A DNA stretch of 64,000 bases from JABWCE01 sp964355045 (GCA_964355045.1 CAYHCM010000003.1:1-64000), one strand, 5' to 3'; counted from the first letter of the stretch, positions 51,658 through 60,774 are shown. The notes: generated from the sequence alone by a model not told the origin. Numbers and translations: made by a program.

Positions 51658-52609
51658 AGTACCTCAGAAATACACATCCGACACCATAGATGGTGAATTG
51701 GCAACGCTTAATCTTGGCCCTACACATCCTGCTACACATGGTATTTTTCAAAATGTGCTAACCATGGATGGCGAACGAATTCAATCAGCCGAGCAAACCT
51801 GTGGATATATTCACAGGGCTTTTGAAAAAATAGCCGAACGCAGGCCTTATAATCAAATCACCCCACTTACCGATCGCCTGAATTACTGCTCTTCCCCTAT
51901 TAACAATTTGGGTTGGGATATGACAGTTGAAAAACTTATAGGCCTTGAAGTNNNNNNNNNNNNNNNNNNNNNNNNNNNNNNNNNNNNNNNNNNNNNNNNN
52001 NNNNNNNNNNNNNNNNNNNNNNNNNNNNNNNNNNNNNNNNNNNNNNNNNNNAGTGCCGAAAGGGCTTTAAATTATGGTTTTACAGGACCAAATTTAAGGG
52101 CAGCAGGAGTAGATTATGACGTTCGGGTAATGAATCCATATTCATCCTATCAGGATTTTGATTTTATAGTTCCCGTAGGTGAAGGGGGCGATACCTTTGA
52201 CCGATTTATGGTAAGGCAGGAAGAAATTCACCAAAGCCTTTCTATCATTAGGCAGGCACTCGACAGAATGCCTGAAGGTAATTATCATGCCGATGTTCCT
52301 GAATATTATTTACCACCCAAAAAAGAAGTTTACCGAAGTATGGAAGCTTTGATTTATCATTTTAAAATTGTGATGGGCGAAATGGATATTCCGGCTGGTG
52401 AAGTATATTTTTCGGTTGAAGGCGGAAATGGAGAGCTTGGATTTTATTTAATAAGTGACGGAGGAAGAACTCCATACCGATTACATTTCAGGCGACCTTG
52501 TTTTATATATTATCAGGCCTATCCCGAAATGATTAAAGGTTCGTTATTAAGCGATGCCATTGTAACAATGAGCAGTATGAACGTGATAGCCGGAGAATTA
52601 GATGCATAA
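51647..52609 (+). CDS. nuoD: NADH-quinone oxidoreductase subunit D (missing its middle in a gap)
   Basis: Start taken as the ATG at 51647 (a GTG lies one codon earlier). The N-terminal ~100 residues (LNLGPTHPATHGIFQNVLTM, GYIHRAFEKIAE, LTDRLNYCSSPINNLG) and the C-terminal ~185 residues (ALNYGFTGPNLRAAGVDYDV, SVEGGNGELGFYLISDGG, HFRRPCFIYYQAYPEMIKG) are typical. The 100 N at 51952-52051 replace the middle. Unlike the moaD gap, the flanks do not repeat, so real sequence is absent; by comparison with the usual ~400 residues, about 110 are missing. Subunit D forms the quinone-reducing chamber with subunit B. Confidence 0.93.
   Translation: MTNKVPQKYTSDTIDGELATLNLGPTHPATHGIFQNVLTMDGERIQSAEQTCGYIHRAFEKIAERRPYNQITPLTDRLNYCSSPINNLGWDMTVEKLIGLEXXXXXXXXXXXXXXXXXXXXXXXXXXXXXXXXXXSAERALNYGFTGPNLRAAGVDYDVRVMNPYSSYQDFDFIVPVGEGGDTFDRFMVRQEEIHQSLSIIRQALDRMPEGNYHADVPEYYLPPKKEVYRSMEALIYHFKIVMGEMDIPAGEVYFSVEGGNGELGFYLISDGGRTPYRLHFRRPCFIYYQAYPEMIKGSLLSDAIVTMSSMNVIAGELDA
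51952..52051. other. Assembly gap (100 N) inside nuoD
   Basis: Flanks show no overlap. The N count is probably a placeholder; about 330 bases of nuoD are likely missing. Confidence 0.9.
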
Positions 52610-53123
52610 TATTATGGAAGAAATTCAAACCAAAATAGAATTTAAACCCGAAACCCTTAAAGAAATTGATAGAATAATAAAGCAATTTCCCGAAGGAAAA
52701 CACAAAAGTGCCATACTTCGAATTTTGCATTTGGCACAACATGAATTTGGAAATTGGTTAAGTCCTGAAGTGATGGATTATGTTGCCCGATTGCTGCATA
52801 TTCAATCTATTGAAGTATATGAAGTGGCTACTTTTTACAGTATGTTTAATCTTCATAAAGTAGGTAAAGTAGTAATCGAATTTTGCCGAACCGGGCCATG
52901 TTGTTTGGTAGGCGCCGAAAAAATATTAAACCATATTGAAAACAAGCTTAATATTAAACCCGGTGAAACTACCAAGGATGGCATGTTTACTTTAAAGGCT
53001 GTAGAATGTTTGGGTGCATGCGGATATGGCCCTATGTTTCAGGTAGGTGAAAAATACTACGAAAATTTAACCGAAGAAAAAGTTGATATTTTATTAAAAG
53101 AATTCAGAGCAAAATATAATTAG
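52602..53123 (+). CDS. nuoE: NADH-quinone oxidoreductase subunit E
   Basis: 173 residues; the start may instead be the ATG at 52614. Thioredoxin-like [2Fe-2S] protein holding cluster N1a: EFCRTGPCCLVGAEKI and VECLGACGYGPMFQVG carry the four Cys. It works with NuoF at the NADH-oxidising tip. It overlaps the nuoD end by 8 bp and is followed after 3 bp by an unrelated secreted hypothetical gene rather than by nuoF. Confidence 0.94.
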   Translation: MHNIMEEIQTKIEFKPETLKEIDRIIKQFPEGKHKSAILRILHLAQHEFGNWLSPEVMDYVARLLHIQSIEVYEVATFYSMFNLHKVGKVVIEFCRTGPCCLVGAEKILNHIENKLNIKPGETTKDGMFTLKAVECLGACGYGPMFQVGEKYYENLTEEKVDILLKEFRAKYN

Positions 53124-53126
53124 GGA

Positions 53127-53666
53127 ATGAAGATTTTATACAAATTGAAATTTATTTTTGGACTGCTTGCAGGATTAACCTTGATGGTTGCCTTAAATTC
53201 TTTCAAACCCGGGGCGCACAATCCCCCAACCTTTAGCCTTGATACTGTAAAATATGCTTTTCAGATAAATGGGAAAGAAATAAATAAAACCAATCTTAGC
53301 GAAATACTTACAACCATTAATCATGGCTACCGAAAAGTTGAGAAGCCCAATAAAACACTTTATGTTTTTGATGAATCAGGTTTTGTGGTCGAAGACTCTA
53401 AAGAAGGAATTTCAATCATGCTGTTTTATACTAAAGGTGAAAAAGAACAGGATCCACTATCGGTTTTTACCGGAAAATTAATATTAAATAATTTAGAAAT
53501 TTCGTCATCTACCACCTTGGCTCAAATTGGAGAACAAATGCCAAAGGCAGAAAAAACATTCGTTATGAAGGAAATTCTTCTTTATGCAGGCAAAAAATTT
53601 GTGCTGTCGGGCGAAAGCAAAAATGGAATCCTAAAGGAAATTGATTTTGGTTTTAAAATTAAATAA
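53127..53666 (+). CDS. Secreted hypothetical protein inserted between nuoE and nuoF
   Basis: 179 residues with a signal sequence or single N-terminal helix (FIFGLLAGLTLMVALNSF), then a beta-rich domain (TVKYAFQINGKEINKTNLSE, TLYVFDESGFVVEDSKEG, ISIMLFYTKGEKE). It resembles DUF7738-type proteins in its FQINGK opening and PLSVFTGKLILNN strand, but I am not certain. It is 3 bp from nuoE and abuts nuoF (stop at 53664-53666, ATG at 53667), so it is certainly in the operon. A periplasmic protein between two NADH-arm subunits is unexpected; it may be a lineage-specific passenger. No role in complex I is visible. Confidence 0.75.
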   Translation: MKILYKLKFIFGLLAGLTLMVALNSFKPGAHNPPTFSLDTVKYAFQINGKEINKTNLSEILTTINHGYRKVEKPNKTLYVFDESGFVVEDSKEGISIMLFYTKGEKEQDPLSVFTGKLILNNLEISSSTTLAQIGEQMPKAEKTFVMKEILLYAGKKFVLSGESKNGILKEIDFGFKIK

Positions 53667-55010
53667 ATGGGACAGAAACTCCTCATAGATAAGGTCAATA
53701 TAAAAGATATAAATACTTACGAAGTATATCGAAAGAATGGGGGATATGAAGCTGTTGAAAAAGCTTTGAAAAAAATGTCGCCCGAAGCGGTATTGGAGGA
53801 AGTTAAAAAATCAGGATTGCGTGGACGAGGCGGTGCCGGATTTCCTACAGGCATGAAATGGAGTTTTATAGCCAGACCCGAAGGTGTGCCTCGTTATTTG
53901 CTTTGCAATGCAGATGAATCGGAGCCCGGTACATTTAAGGACCGATACCTAATGGAAAAAATTCCCCATCTTTTAATTGAGGGAATGATATTATCAAGCT
54001 TTGCTTTAGGATGCAATACCGCCTATATATATATACGTGGCGAATTTATGTGGATCCTTCACCTATTGGAAAAAGCAATTGCTGACGCTAATGCTAACGG
54101 CTGGCTCGGAAAAAATATTAAAGGAAGCGGATTTGATTTAAATATTTATGTTACACCCGGAGCCGGAGCCTATATATGCGGCGAAGAAACCGCCTTAATA
54201 GAATCGTTGGAAGGCTTGCGTGGAAATCCACGAATAAAGCCACCTTTCCCTGCTATTAAAGGATTGTGGCAACGTCCATCGGTTGTAAATAATGTTGAAA
54301 CTTTAGCTTCAGTAGTTCCAATCATTAATCATGGAGGTGATGCTTATGCAGCTATTGGCATTGGCAGAAGTACCGGAACAAAACTGATTTCAGCCTGCGG
54401 CAATATTAATAATCCGGGAGTTTATGAAATTGAAATGGGAGTTTCGGTTGAAGAATTTTTATACTCGGATGAATATTGCGGGGGTATAAAAGGGGGTAAA
54501 CGCTTAAAAGCTTGTGTACCGGGAGGTTCTTCAGTACCCATACTACCTCATTATTTAGTAACAAAAACCCTAAATGGAGATCAAAGGTTGATGACTCATG
54601 AATCCTTGTCAGATGGCGGTTTTGTTTCAGGAAGCATGTTAGGTTCAGGCGGGTTTATAGTTTTTGATGAAGACCAATGTATTGTTAGAAATACCTGGAA
54701 TTTTACCCGTTTCTATCATCACGAAAGCTGCGGACAATGCAGCCCGTGCCGCGAAGGAACGGGTTGGATGGAAAAAGTATTGCATCGTATTGAAAATGGT
54801 CATGGCCATATGCGTGATATTGATTTATTGTGGGATGTTCAGAGTAAAATTGATGGAAATACCATTTGCCCGTTAGGAGATGCGGCGGCATGGCCGGTAG
54901 CCTCAGCCATAAGGCATTTCCGCGAAGAGTTTGAATGGCACATAAATGAGCCTGTAAAGTGTTTAGAAAAAAATTATGGTTTGGTAAACGAACCTGTTTT
55001 AGCTGTATAA
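53667..55010 (+). CDS. nuoF: NADH-quinone oxidoreductase subunit F
   Basis: 447 residues. It binds NADH and FMN and holds cluster N3. SGLRGRGGAGFPTGMKW is the FMN/NADH loop, CNADESEPGTFKDRYLM and GAGAYICGEETALIESLEG follow, and ESCGQCSPCREGTGWMEK with the later TICPLGDA supply the four N3 Cys. Length is normal. Confidence 0.97.
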   Translation: MGQKLLIDKVNIKDINTYEVYRKNGGYEAVEKALKKMSPEAVLEEVKKSGLRGRGGAGFPTGMKWSFIARPEGVPRYLLCNADESEPGTFKDRYLMEKIPHLLIEGMILSSFALGCNTAYIYIRGEFMWILHLLEKAIADANANGWLGKNIKGSGFDLNIYVTPGAGAYICGEETALIESLEGLRGNPRIKPPFPAIKGLWQRPSVVNNVETLASVVPIINHGGDAYAAIGIGRSTGTKLISACGNINNPGVYEIEMGVSVEEFLYSDEYCGGIKGGKRLKACVPGGSSVPILPHYLVTKTLNGDQRLMTHESLSDGGFVSGSMLGSGGFIVFDEDQCIVRNTWNFTRFYHHESCGQCSPCREGTGWMEKVLHRIENGHGHMRDIDLLWDVQSKIDGNTICPLGDAAAWPVASAIRHFREEFEWHINEPVKCLEKNYGLVNEPVLAV

Positions 55011-55014
55011 AAAA

Positions 55015-55959
55015 ATGCCAAAAGTAACCATTGACGGACATACCATAGAGGTAGCAGAAGGAACAACGATCTTGAATGCGGCTCGCCAAATTGGTGGCGA
55101 CCTTGTTCCGCCTGCCATGTGCTATTACAGTAAATTGGATGTAAGCGGGGGCAAATGCCGCACGTGTTTGGTAGAAGTAACCAAAGGTTCTGAAAAAGAT
55201 CCGCGACCTATGCCTAAGTTGGTGGCAAGTTGTTCTACTCCGATTATGGATGGCATGGAAGTTGGAAATAAAACCAGTGCCAGGGTATTGAATGCCCGTC
55301 AGGGGGTAGTTGAATTATTATTAATTAACCACCCTCTGGATTGTCCAATTTGTGATCAGGCCGGAGAATGTGATTTGCAAAATTTAGCTTATGAACACGG
55401 GGCTTCAGGCACACGTTATGAAGAAGACCGACGTACGTTTGAAAAAATTGATATAGGACCGAATATTCAATTGCACATGACGAGGTGTATTCTTTGTTTT
55501 CGTTGTGTAAATACTGCCGATCAACTTACCGATAAAAGAGTTCATGGGGTATTAAACAGAGGGGATGCTTCCGAAATTGGCACGTATATCAAAAACTCTA
55601 TTGAAAATGATTTTAGCGGCAATATTATTGATGTTTGCCCTGTGGGAGCATTAACCGATAAAACGTTTCGTTTTAAAAGCCGGGTTTGGTTTTTGAACCC
55701 AATGGATGCCCATCGTCATTGTGATAAATGTTCGGGAGATGCCGTGGTGTGGATGTTTGGAAATGAAATTTACAGAGTAACCGGACGAAAAGATCAATTC
55801 GGTGAAGTAAAAGATTTTATTTGCAATACCTGCCGTTTTGATACCAAAGACTTAGCCAAATGGACCATTGAAGGGCCAAGGCATATTGAAAAAGGTTCTG
55901 TTATCGGGCAAGGACATTATGAATTAAAACCTGAAAATAATATGAAAGAAATTGGATAG
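55015..55959 (+). CDS. nuoG: NADH-quinone oxidoreductase subunit G, short form
   Basis: 314 residues. It contains the N1b [2Fe-2S] site (CYYSKLDVSGGKCRTCLVEV plus VASCSTP), the N5 site HPLDCPICDQAGECDLQ and the N4 site RCILCFRCV with VCPVGALT. A further HCDKCSGDAVVWMF with FICNTCRF suggests a fourth cluster region. The long molybdopterin-oxidoreductase-like domain found in E. coli NuoG is absent. Short NuoG proteins are known in Bacteroidota, so I regard this as complete. It is followed by an 81-bp gap with a palindrome, then an ORF6N gene instead of nuoH. Confidence 0.93.
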   Translation: MPKVTIDGHTIEVAEGTTILNAARQIGGDLVPPAMCYYSKLDVSGGKCRTCLVEVTKGSEKDPRPMPKLVASCSTPIMDGMEVGNKTSARVLNARQGVVELLLINHPLDCPICDQAGECDLQNLAYEHGASGTRYEEDRRTFEKIDIGPNIQLHMTRCILCFRCVNTADQLTDKRVHGVLNRGDASEIGTYIKNSIENDFSGNIIDVCPVGALTDKTFRFKSRVWFLNPMDAHRHCDKCSGDAVVWMFGNEIYRVTGRKDQFGEVKDFICNTCRFDTKDLAKWTIEGPRHIEKGSVIGQGHYELKPENNMKEIG

Positions 55960-55992
55960 AATAAATAAAAATTTAAAACCAAAGAAATTAAA

Positions 55993-56023
55993 AATTGGAG
56001 GTCACAATTTGCAACCTCCAATT
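55993..56023. promoter_or_regulatory. Palindrome upstream of the ORF6N gene
   Basis: AATTGGAGGT and ACCTCCAATT form perfect 10-bp arms around an 11-base centre, 17 bp before the ORF6N start. Almost the same sequence occurs inside the ORF6N coding region at 56249-56278. Confidence 0.6.
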
Positions 56024-56040
56024 AGTTTTAATAAATATAA

Positions 56041-56583
56041 ATGAAAACTAAAGAATCCCTTATCACCATCCCTGTGGAGATTGTTATCCAAAAGATATTA
56101 CTCATTCGAGGGCAAAAGGTGATGTTGGACAGAGATTTAGCGGAGTTGTTTGGGGTGGAAACCAAAAGATTGAAACAACAGGTAAAACGAAACATGGATA
56201 GGTTTCCGGAGGATTTTATGTTTCAAATGACTGATGAGGAATTTAAAGATTGGAGGTCGCAATTTGCGGCCTCCAATTCTGAAAAAATGGGGGTTAGGTA
56301 TAAGCCATTATGTTTTACCAAAAACGGAATATTAATGGTATCTAATGTTTTAAATAGTACAAGAGCCATTCAGGTAAGCATTCAAATTGTAAGGGTTTTT
56401 ACAAAATTGAGTGAGATTCTTAAAAATCAGGAATCATTTATTGCAAAATTTGAAGAATTGGAACACAAGTATATTGACCACGACGAAAAAATAAAAGAAA
56501 TTTTTAAATTGATAAAACTAATGCTTGCAAAACCTGAAGAACCTAGGAAAACAATTGGATTTGTAATAGGAGGAAAATCATGA
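56041..56583 (+). CDS. ORF6N-domain DNA-binding protein inside the nuo operon
   Basis: 180 residues. Residues ~10-100 are an ORF6N domain: VEIVIQKILLIRGQKVMLDR, DLAELFGVETKRLKQQVKRN, RFPEDFMFQM, then PLCFTKNGILMVSNVLNSTR. The domain is known from phage and large-DNA-virus antirepressor-like proteins and is common in Bacteroidota chromosomes. The C-terminus is helical (coiled coil ~125-160). It lies between nuoG and nuoH and overlaps nuoH by 4 bp (ATGA), so it is transcribed with them. It carries a palindrome in its DWRSQFAASN codons that matches one just upstream, which could mean autoregulation, or a shared mobile origin. It is not part of complex I. Confidence 0.88.
   Translation: MKTKESLITIPVEIVIQKILLIRGQKVMLDRDLAELFGVETKRLKQQVKRNMDRFPEDFMFQMTDEEFKDWRSQFAASNSEKMGVRYKPLCFTKNGILMVSNVLNSTRAIQVSIQIVRVFTKLSEILKNQESFIAKFEELEHKYIDHDEKIKEIFKLIKLMLAKPEEPRKTIGFVIGGKS
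56249..56278. repeat. Palindrome within the ORF6N coding region
   Basis: ATTGGAGGTC, GCAATTTGCG, GCCTCCAATT read in order: near-palindromic and matching the 55993-56023 site at all but a few positions. It encodes the WRSQFAASN part of the protein. Confidence 0.65.
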
Positions 56584-57629
56584 GTACATTATTAATAATT
56601 AAAACCGTTATTATTCTTATCATTTTTACCATTACGCTTGTGGTGGCCATGTATTCCACCTATATGGAGCGAAAAGTGGCAGCAGTAATGCAGGATAGAA
56701 TTGGCCCTGACCGGGCAGGTCCATGGGGTATTCTTCAACCTTTGGCCGATGGTGGTAAAATGTTTTTCAAAGAAGATTTTATTCCTGACCGCTCCGAAAA
56801 ATGGCTGTTTATTTTAGGACCCGGTATAGCCATGTTTACAGCATGTATGACGGGGGCTATTATTCCATGGGGTGGTTCTGTAACGATGTTTGGTGAAACA
56901 TTCGACTTACAAATAGCCGATATTGACATCGGAATTCTATACATATTGGGCTTTGTATCTATAGGCGTTTATGGAATTATGATTGGTGGCTGGGCTTCCA
57001 ATAATAAATATTCATTATTTGGAGCCGTGCGAGCCAGTTCGCAAATGATTAGCTATGAATTGGCAATGGGTTTGGCCATACTGGCTGTGGTAATGACCAC
57101 CGGCTCGTTAAGTCTGAAAGATATTGTGGAGTCACAATCGGGAATGCAATGGAATGTTTTTTACCAACCACTGGCGTTCCTGCTTTTTATAGTATGTGCC
57201 TTTGCCGAATGCAATCGTTCACCGTTTGATTTGGCGGAATGTGAAACGGAGCTTATTGGCGGATATCACACCGAATATGGAAGTATGAAACTTGGATTTT
57301 ATTTGTTTGCCGAATACATCAATATGTTTATTTCATCAGCCGTTATTTCAGTTTTGTTTTTTGGAGGATATAATTTTCCATTTATGTACGACATGGGGTT
57401 ATCGGCCAACGCCATAGCCTTTATTGGCGTAGGAGTATTTTTTGCCAAAATTATCTTTTTCATATTCTTTTTTATGTGGGTACGATGGACAATTCCTCGT
57501 TTTCGATACGATCAGTTGATGCATTTGGGTTGGAAAAAATTAATCCCCTTAGCTATACTTAACCTGATGATTACCGGTGCATGGTTTTATAAAGAAGAAG
57601 CCTGGACCATGATTAAAACTATTTTTTAA
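56580..57629 (+). CDS. nuoH: NADH-quinone oxidoreductase subunit H
   Basis: 349 residues, about eight membrane helices. MYSTYMERKVAAVMQDRIGP with RAGPWGILQPLADGGKMFFK is the family signature around the quinone entrance, and AECNRSPFDLAECETELIGG is its second hallmark. It links the membrane arm with subunits B and D. It starts in the ATGA overlap with the ORF6N gene, so translation is coupled to that foreign-looking gene. Confidence 0.97.
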   Translation: MSTLLIIKTVIILIIFTITLVVAMYSTYMERKVAAVMQDRIGPDRAGPWGILQPLADGGKMFFKEDFIPDRSEKWLFILGPGIAMFTACMTGAIIPWGGSVTMFGETFDLQIADIDIGILYILGFVSIGVYGIMIGGWASNNKYSLFGAVRASSQMISYELAMGLAILAVVMTTGSLSLKDIVESQSGMQWNVFYQPLAFLLFIVCAFAECNRSPFDLAECETELIGGYHTEYGSMKLGFYLFAEYINMFISSAVISVLFFGGYNFPFMYDMGLSANAIAFIGVGVFFAKIIFFIFFFMWVRWTIPRFRYDQLMHLGWKKLIPLAILNLMITGAWFYKEEAWTMIKTIF

Positions 57630-57649
57630 CCGTAATATTGCACCCTTAA

Positions 57650-58003
57650 ATGAAACCGCTAACCAACCGAAGTAAGGCAGTATCAAACAAAAAGATGACC
57701 TTTTTGGAAAGGATTTATTTACCTGCAATTATTGGGGGTATGATTATTACTTTCAAGCATATTTTTAAAAAGAAAGCCACAACAAAATGGCCTGAAGTAC
57801 AAAGACCAAGGTCNNNNNNNNNNNNNNNNNNNNNNNNNNNNNNNNNNNNNNNNNNNNNNNNNNNNNNNNNNNNNNNNNNNNNNNNNNNNNNNNNNNNNNN
57901 NNNNNNNNNNNNNAAGGACCGATTAGTAGAACCCATAAACCAAAGGGTGGATGTAAGTAAAAGACAAGAACCGGAAGTTGTAAGTCAAAAATTTAATGAT
58001 TAA
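57650..58003 (+). CDS. nuoI: NADH-quinone oxidoreductase subunit I (Fe-S core lost in a gap)
   Basis: The N-terminal ~54 residues (MTFLERIYLPAIIGGMIITF, KHIFKKKATTKWPEVQRPR) and the C-terminal ~29 (KDRLVEPINQRVDVSKRQEP) fit NuoI. The 100 N at 57814-57913 fall exactly where both [4Fe-4S] motifs (N6a and N6b) should be; family comparison suggests roughly 100 residues are missing. Flanks do not overlap, so the gap is real. The protein is presumably functional in the cell. Confidence 0.88.
   Translation: MKPLTNRSKAVSNKKMTFLERIYLPAIIGGMIITFKHIFKKKATTKWPEVQRPRXXXXXXXXXXXXXXXXXXXXXXXXXXXXXXXXXXKDRLVEPINQRVDVSKRQEPEVVSQKFND
57814..57913. other. Assembly gap (100 N) inside nuoI
   Basis: No repeated flank. 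About 300 bases coding for the two ferredoxin clusters are likely absent; the N count is probably a placeholder. Confidence 0.9.
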
Positions 58004-58049
58004 ATGAACAACAAAATCGTAAATCGTAAATCTAAAATCTAAAATAAGA

Positions 58050-58565
58050 ATGCTCGGATATATTTTTTACATATTAAGCGGATTAACCATCCTCACGGCC
58101 ATTATGATGATTGCAGCCCGCAATCCGATTCATAGTGTTCTGTATTTAATCGTTACGTTTTTTCTGATTTCAGGACAATATTTATTGATGAATGCTCAAT
58201 TTTTATTTATTGTAAATTTAATTGTGTATGCCGGAGCCATTATGGTTTTGTTCCTGTTTGTACTCATGCTTTTAAATCTGAATAAAGAAACTGAGCCTCA
58301 AAAATCATTAAAAAGAAAATTAGCCGGAGTTATTTCTGGAGGCATATTATTAATTACTCTTTTAGGAGCTTTGATAAAAACAACTGCTACTTCCCAAAAT
58401 TTAACCCTTACTGATATTGGTCTGGTTAAAAATTTAGGAATGATTTTATTTACTGAATATGTGGTTCCATTTGAAATTAGTTCTATATTATTTTTAGCAG
58501 CTATGGTAGGTGCAGTATTGGTTGGCAAACGCCACAAAGGAGAAACGGAGGTGATAAGTGAATAA
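58050..58565 (+). CDS. nuoJ: NADH-quinone oxidoreductase subunit J
   Basis: 171 residues, five membrane helices. ARNPIHSVLYLIVTFFLISG and FLFIVNLIVYAGAIMVLFLF are the conserved segments, the latter with the pi-bulge helix of the proton pathway. It overlaps nuoK by 8 bp. Confidence 0.95.
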   Translation: MLGYIFYILSGLTILTAIMMIAARNPIHSVLYLIVTFFLISGQYLLMNAQFLFIVNLIVYAGAIMVLFLFVLMLLNLNKETEPQKSLKRKLAGVISGGILLITLLGALIKTTATSQNLTLTDIGLVKNLGMILFTEYVVPFEISSILFLAAMVGAVLVGKRHKGETEVISE

Positions 58566-58872
58566 TCTTTTACCACCAATTGAACATTATATTTGGTTGA
58601 GTTCCATACTTTTTTGCATAGGAGTAGCAGGAGTTTTGATCAGAAGAAACGGAATTGTTTTATTAATGTGTATTGAATTAATGCTGAATGCCGTTAACCT
58701 TTTATTTGCAGCTTTCTCTACATCTTTTCAGGATTCCGACGGGCAAATTTTTGTGTTTTTTATAATGGTGGTTGCAGCGGCTGAAGTTGCTGTAGGCCTG
58801 GCTATTTTAGTGATGATATACCGAAATACAAAATCGGTAGATATTAGTTTGTTGGATAAATTAAAACATTGA
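58558..58872 (+). CDS. nuoK: NADH-quinone oxidoreductase subunit K
   Basis: 104 residues from a GTG start overlapping nuoJ. Three membrane helices; GIVLLMCIELMLNAVNLLFA and AAAEVAVGLAILVMIYRN carry the two conserved buried Glu of the proton channel. Confidence 0.96.
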   Translation: MNNLLPPIEHYIWLSSILFCIGVAGVLIRRNGIVLLMCIELMLNAVNLLFAAFSTSFQDSDGQIFVFFIMVVAAAEVAVGLAILVMIYRNTKSVDISLLDKLKH

Positions 58873-58880
58873 TTGGATAC

Positions 58881-60770
58881 ATGGAAAATTATATTGCTAT
58901 AGCACTATTTTCACCACTTTTAGGATTTGTAATTTCAGGATTGTTGGGGCGTTTTATGTCCAAAAATAGTACCGGAATTATTTCCTCACTAAGTGTGCTG
59001 GTAAGTTTCATATGTTCCGTGCTTTTGTTTACACATTTTTATGATGGAGGTGCGGCAGTTAAAATTACACTATTTAATTGGATAGCCGCAGGAAATATCA
59101 GCATTGATTTTAGCTTTTTAGCCGATCAACTTTCGGTTTGGATGATGCTTATCATTACCGGAGTTGGATTTTTAATCCATATTTATTCTATCGGCTACAT
59201 GCACCACGACGAAGGGTTTTATAAGTTTTTTTCTTATTTAAACCTTTTTATATTTTCCATGCTCACCTTAGTTTTAGGAGCCAATTATGTAATCATGTTT
59301 TTTGGTTGGGAAGGAGTTGGATTGTGTTCTTATTTACTCATCGGATTTTGGTATGCCAATAAGGAATTCGGATATGCAGCCCGCAAAGCTTTTATCATGA
59401 ATCGCATTGGTGATTTGGGTTTATTAATCGGAATTTTCGTATTGTTCAACACCTTCGGAACCACGGATTATCAAACCGTATTTTCAGGTGCGGCCTCTGC
59501 CAATAAAGAAATTATTGAACTTATCTGTATTTTACTTTTTATAGGTGCCATTGGAAAAAGTGCTCAAATCCCATTATTTACATGGCTGCCCGATGCCATG
59601 GCCGGCCCCACTCCTGTTTCAGCATTAATACATGCTGCTACAATGGTTACCGCCGGAATTTATTTGGTGGCCCGTTCTTCTGTATTTTTTGTAAGTTCTG
59701 AATTAGCGTCAAGCATTGTTTTGGTAGTTGGTTTGGCTACCGCAATAGTGGCTGCTACTATTGGTTTAAAACAAAATGATATTAAAAAAGTATTGGCCTA
59801 TTCTACCGTAAGCCAGTTGGGGTATATGTTTGTGGCACTTGGAGTTGGCGCCTATTCCACAGCTTTATTTCATTTAACAACTCATGCTTTTTTCAAAGCT
59901 TTATTATTTCTTGGTTCAGGAAGTGTAATTCATGCCATGAGTGGCGAACAGGACATTCGGTTTATGGGTGGATTAAGCAAAAAATTAAAAATTACCCATA
60001 TTACTTTCTTGTTGGGAACCTTAGCCATTGCAGGTGTTCCACCTTTGGCAGGCTTTTTTAGCAAGGACGAAATATTGGCCAAAGCATTCTATGGTAACGG
60101 GATGTTTGTTTTCATTCTCCTTGCTTTGACTTCAGTAGTTACAGCCGTTTATATGTTCCGTTTATATTTTCTTACGTTTCATGGTGAGTTTAGAGGAACC
60201 GATAAACAAAAGGAACATTTGCATGAAAGTCCGGCAACTATGACAATTCCTTTAATTTTATTAGCAATTTTATCATGTGTTGGGGGGGGATTAGGTTTGT
60301 CGTATTTATTTACTCATTCCCATCATAATTTTATATCGACCTTTTTAGAAAAAGTTGTAAATAATAAACAACTTCCTGAAGCTTCTCATGAATTTGAAAT
60401 TATTATATTAATCGTTTCAGTTGTTGTTTTGGCCATTATTATTTTTGCTACCCGTCATTATTATATTTCTAAAAAGAATATGCCGGTAGCATTAGAAGCA
60501 GAAGTTGGATTGGAAAAAATATTAAGCCGTAAATATTATGTGGATGAAATTTATAACGCTGTTTTTCAAAAGCCAATAGAGTGGCTTTCAGGTTTTGCTC
60601 ATACTATTATTGACAGGAAATATATTGACGGTATTGTAAATATTTCGGGAAAAGGCGTTGACTATTGCGGTAATTATCTGCGACGTGTGCAAACCGGAAA
60701 CGTTGAATATTATCTGTTGGCAATGGTGGTTGGTGTTATTTCATTTTTGGTAATTTATCAATTGGTATAA
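58881..60770 (+). CDS. nuoL: NADH-quinone oxidoreductase subunit L
   Basis: About 629 residues from the ATG at 58881; a TTG four codons earlier overlaps nuoK and is less likely. It is a proton-pumping antiporter-like subunit: FFGWEGVGLCSYLLIGFWY, LPDAMAGPTPVSALIHAATM, LKQNDIKKVLAYSTVSQLGY and PPLAGFFSKDEIL are family blocks. The C-terminal amphipathic helix region (~500-600) that lies along the membrane arm is present. Confidence 0.96.
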   Translation: MENYIAIALFSPLLGFVISGLLGRFMSKNSTGIISSLSVLVSFICSVLLFTHFYDGGAAVKITLFNWIAAGNISIDFSFLADQLSVWMMLIITGVGFLIHIYSIGYMHHDEGFYKFFSYLNLFIFSMLTLVLGANYVIMFFGWEGVGLCSYLLIGFWYANKEFGYAARKAFIMNRIGDLGLLIGIFVLFNTFGTTDYQTVFSGAASANKEIIELICILLFIGAIGKSAQIPLFTWLPDAMAGPTPVSALIHAATMVTAGIYLVARSSVFFVSSELASSIVLVVGLATAIVAATIGLKQNDIKKVLAYSTVSQLGYMFVALGVGAYSTALFHLTTHAFFKALLFLGSGSVIHAMSGEQDIRFMGGLSKKLKITHITFLLGTLAIAGVPPLAGFFSKDEILAKAFYGNGMFVFILLALTSVVTAVYMFRLYFLTFHGEFRGTDKQKEHLHESPATMTIPLILLAILSCVGGGLGLSYLFTHSHHNFISTFLEKVVNNKQLPEASHEFEIIILIVSVVVLAIIIFATRHYYISKKNMPVALEAEVGLEKILSRKYYVDEIYNAVFQKPIEWLSGFAHTIIDRKYIDGIVNISGKGVDYCGNYLRRVQTGNVEYYLLAMVVGVISFLVIYQLV

Positions 60771-60774
60771 AATT

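Noticed and set aside
51482..51751. Minus-strand frames opposite nuoC and nuoD
   Set aside because: Shadows of well-supported plus-strand genes.
55015..55959. nuoG as a truncated pseudogene
   Set aside because: All N1b, N5 and N4 ligands are present, the end is clean, and short NuoG forms are known in this phylum.
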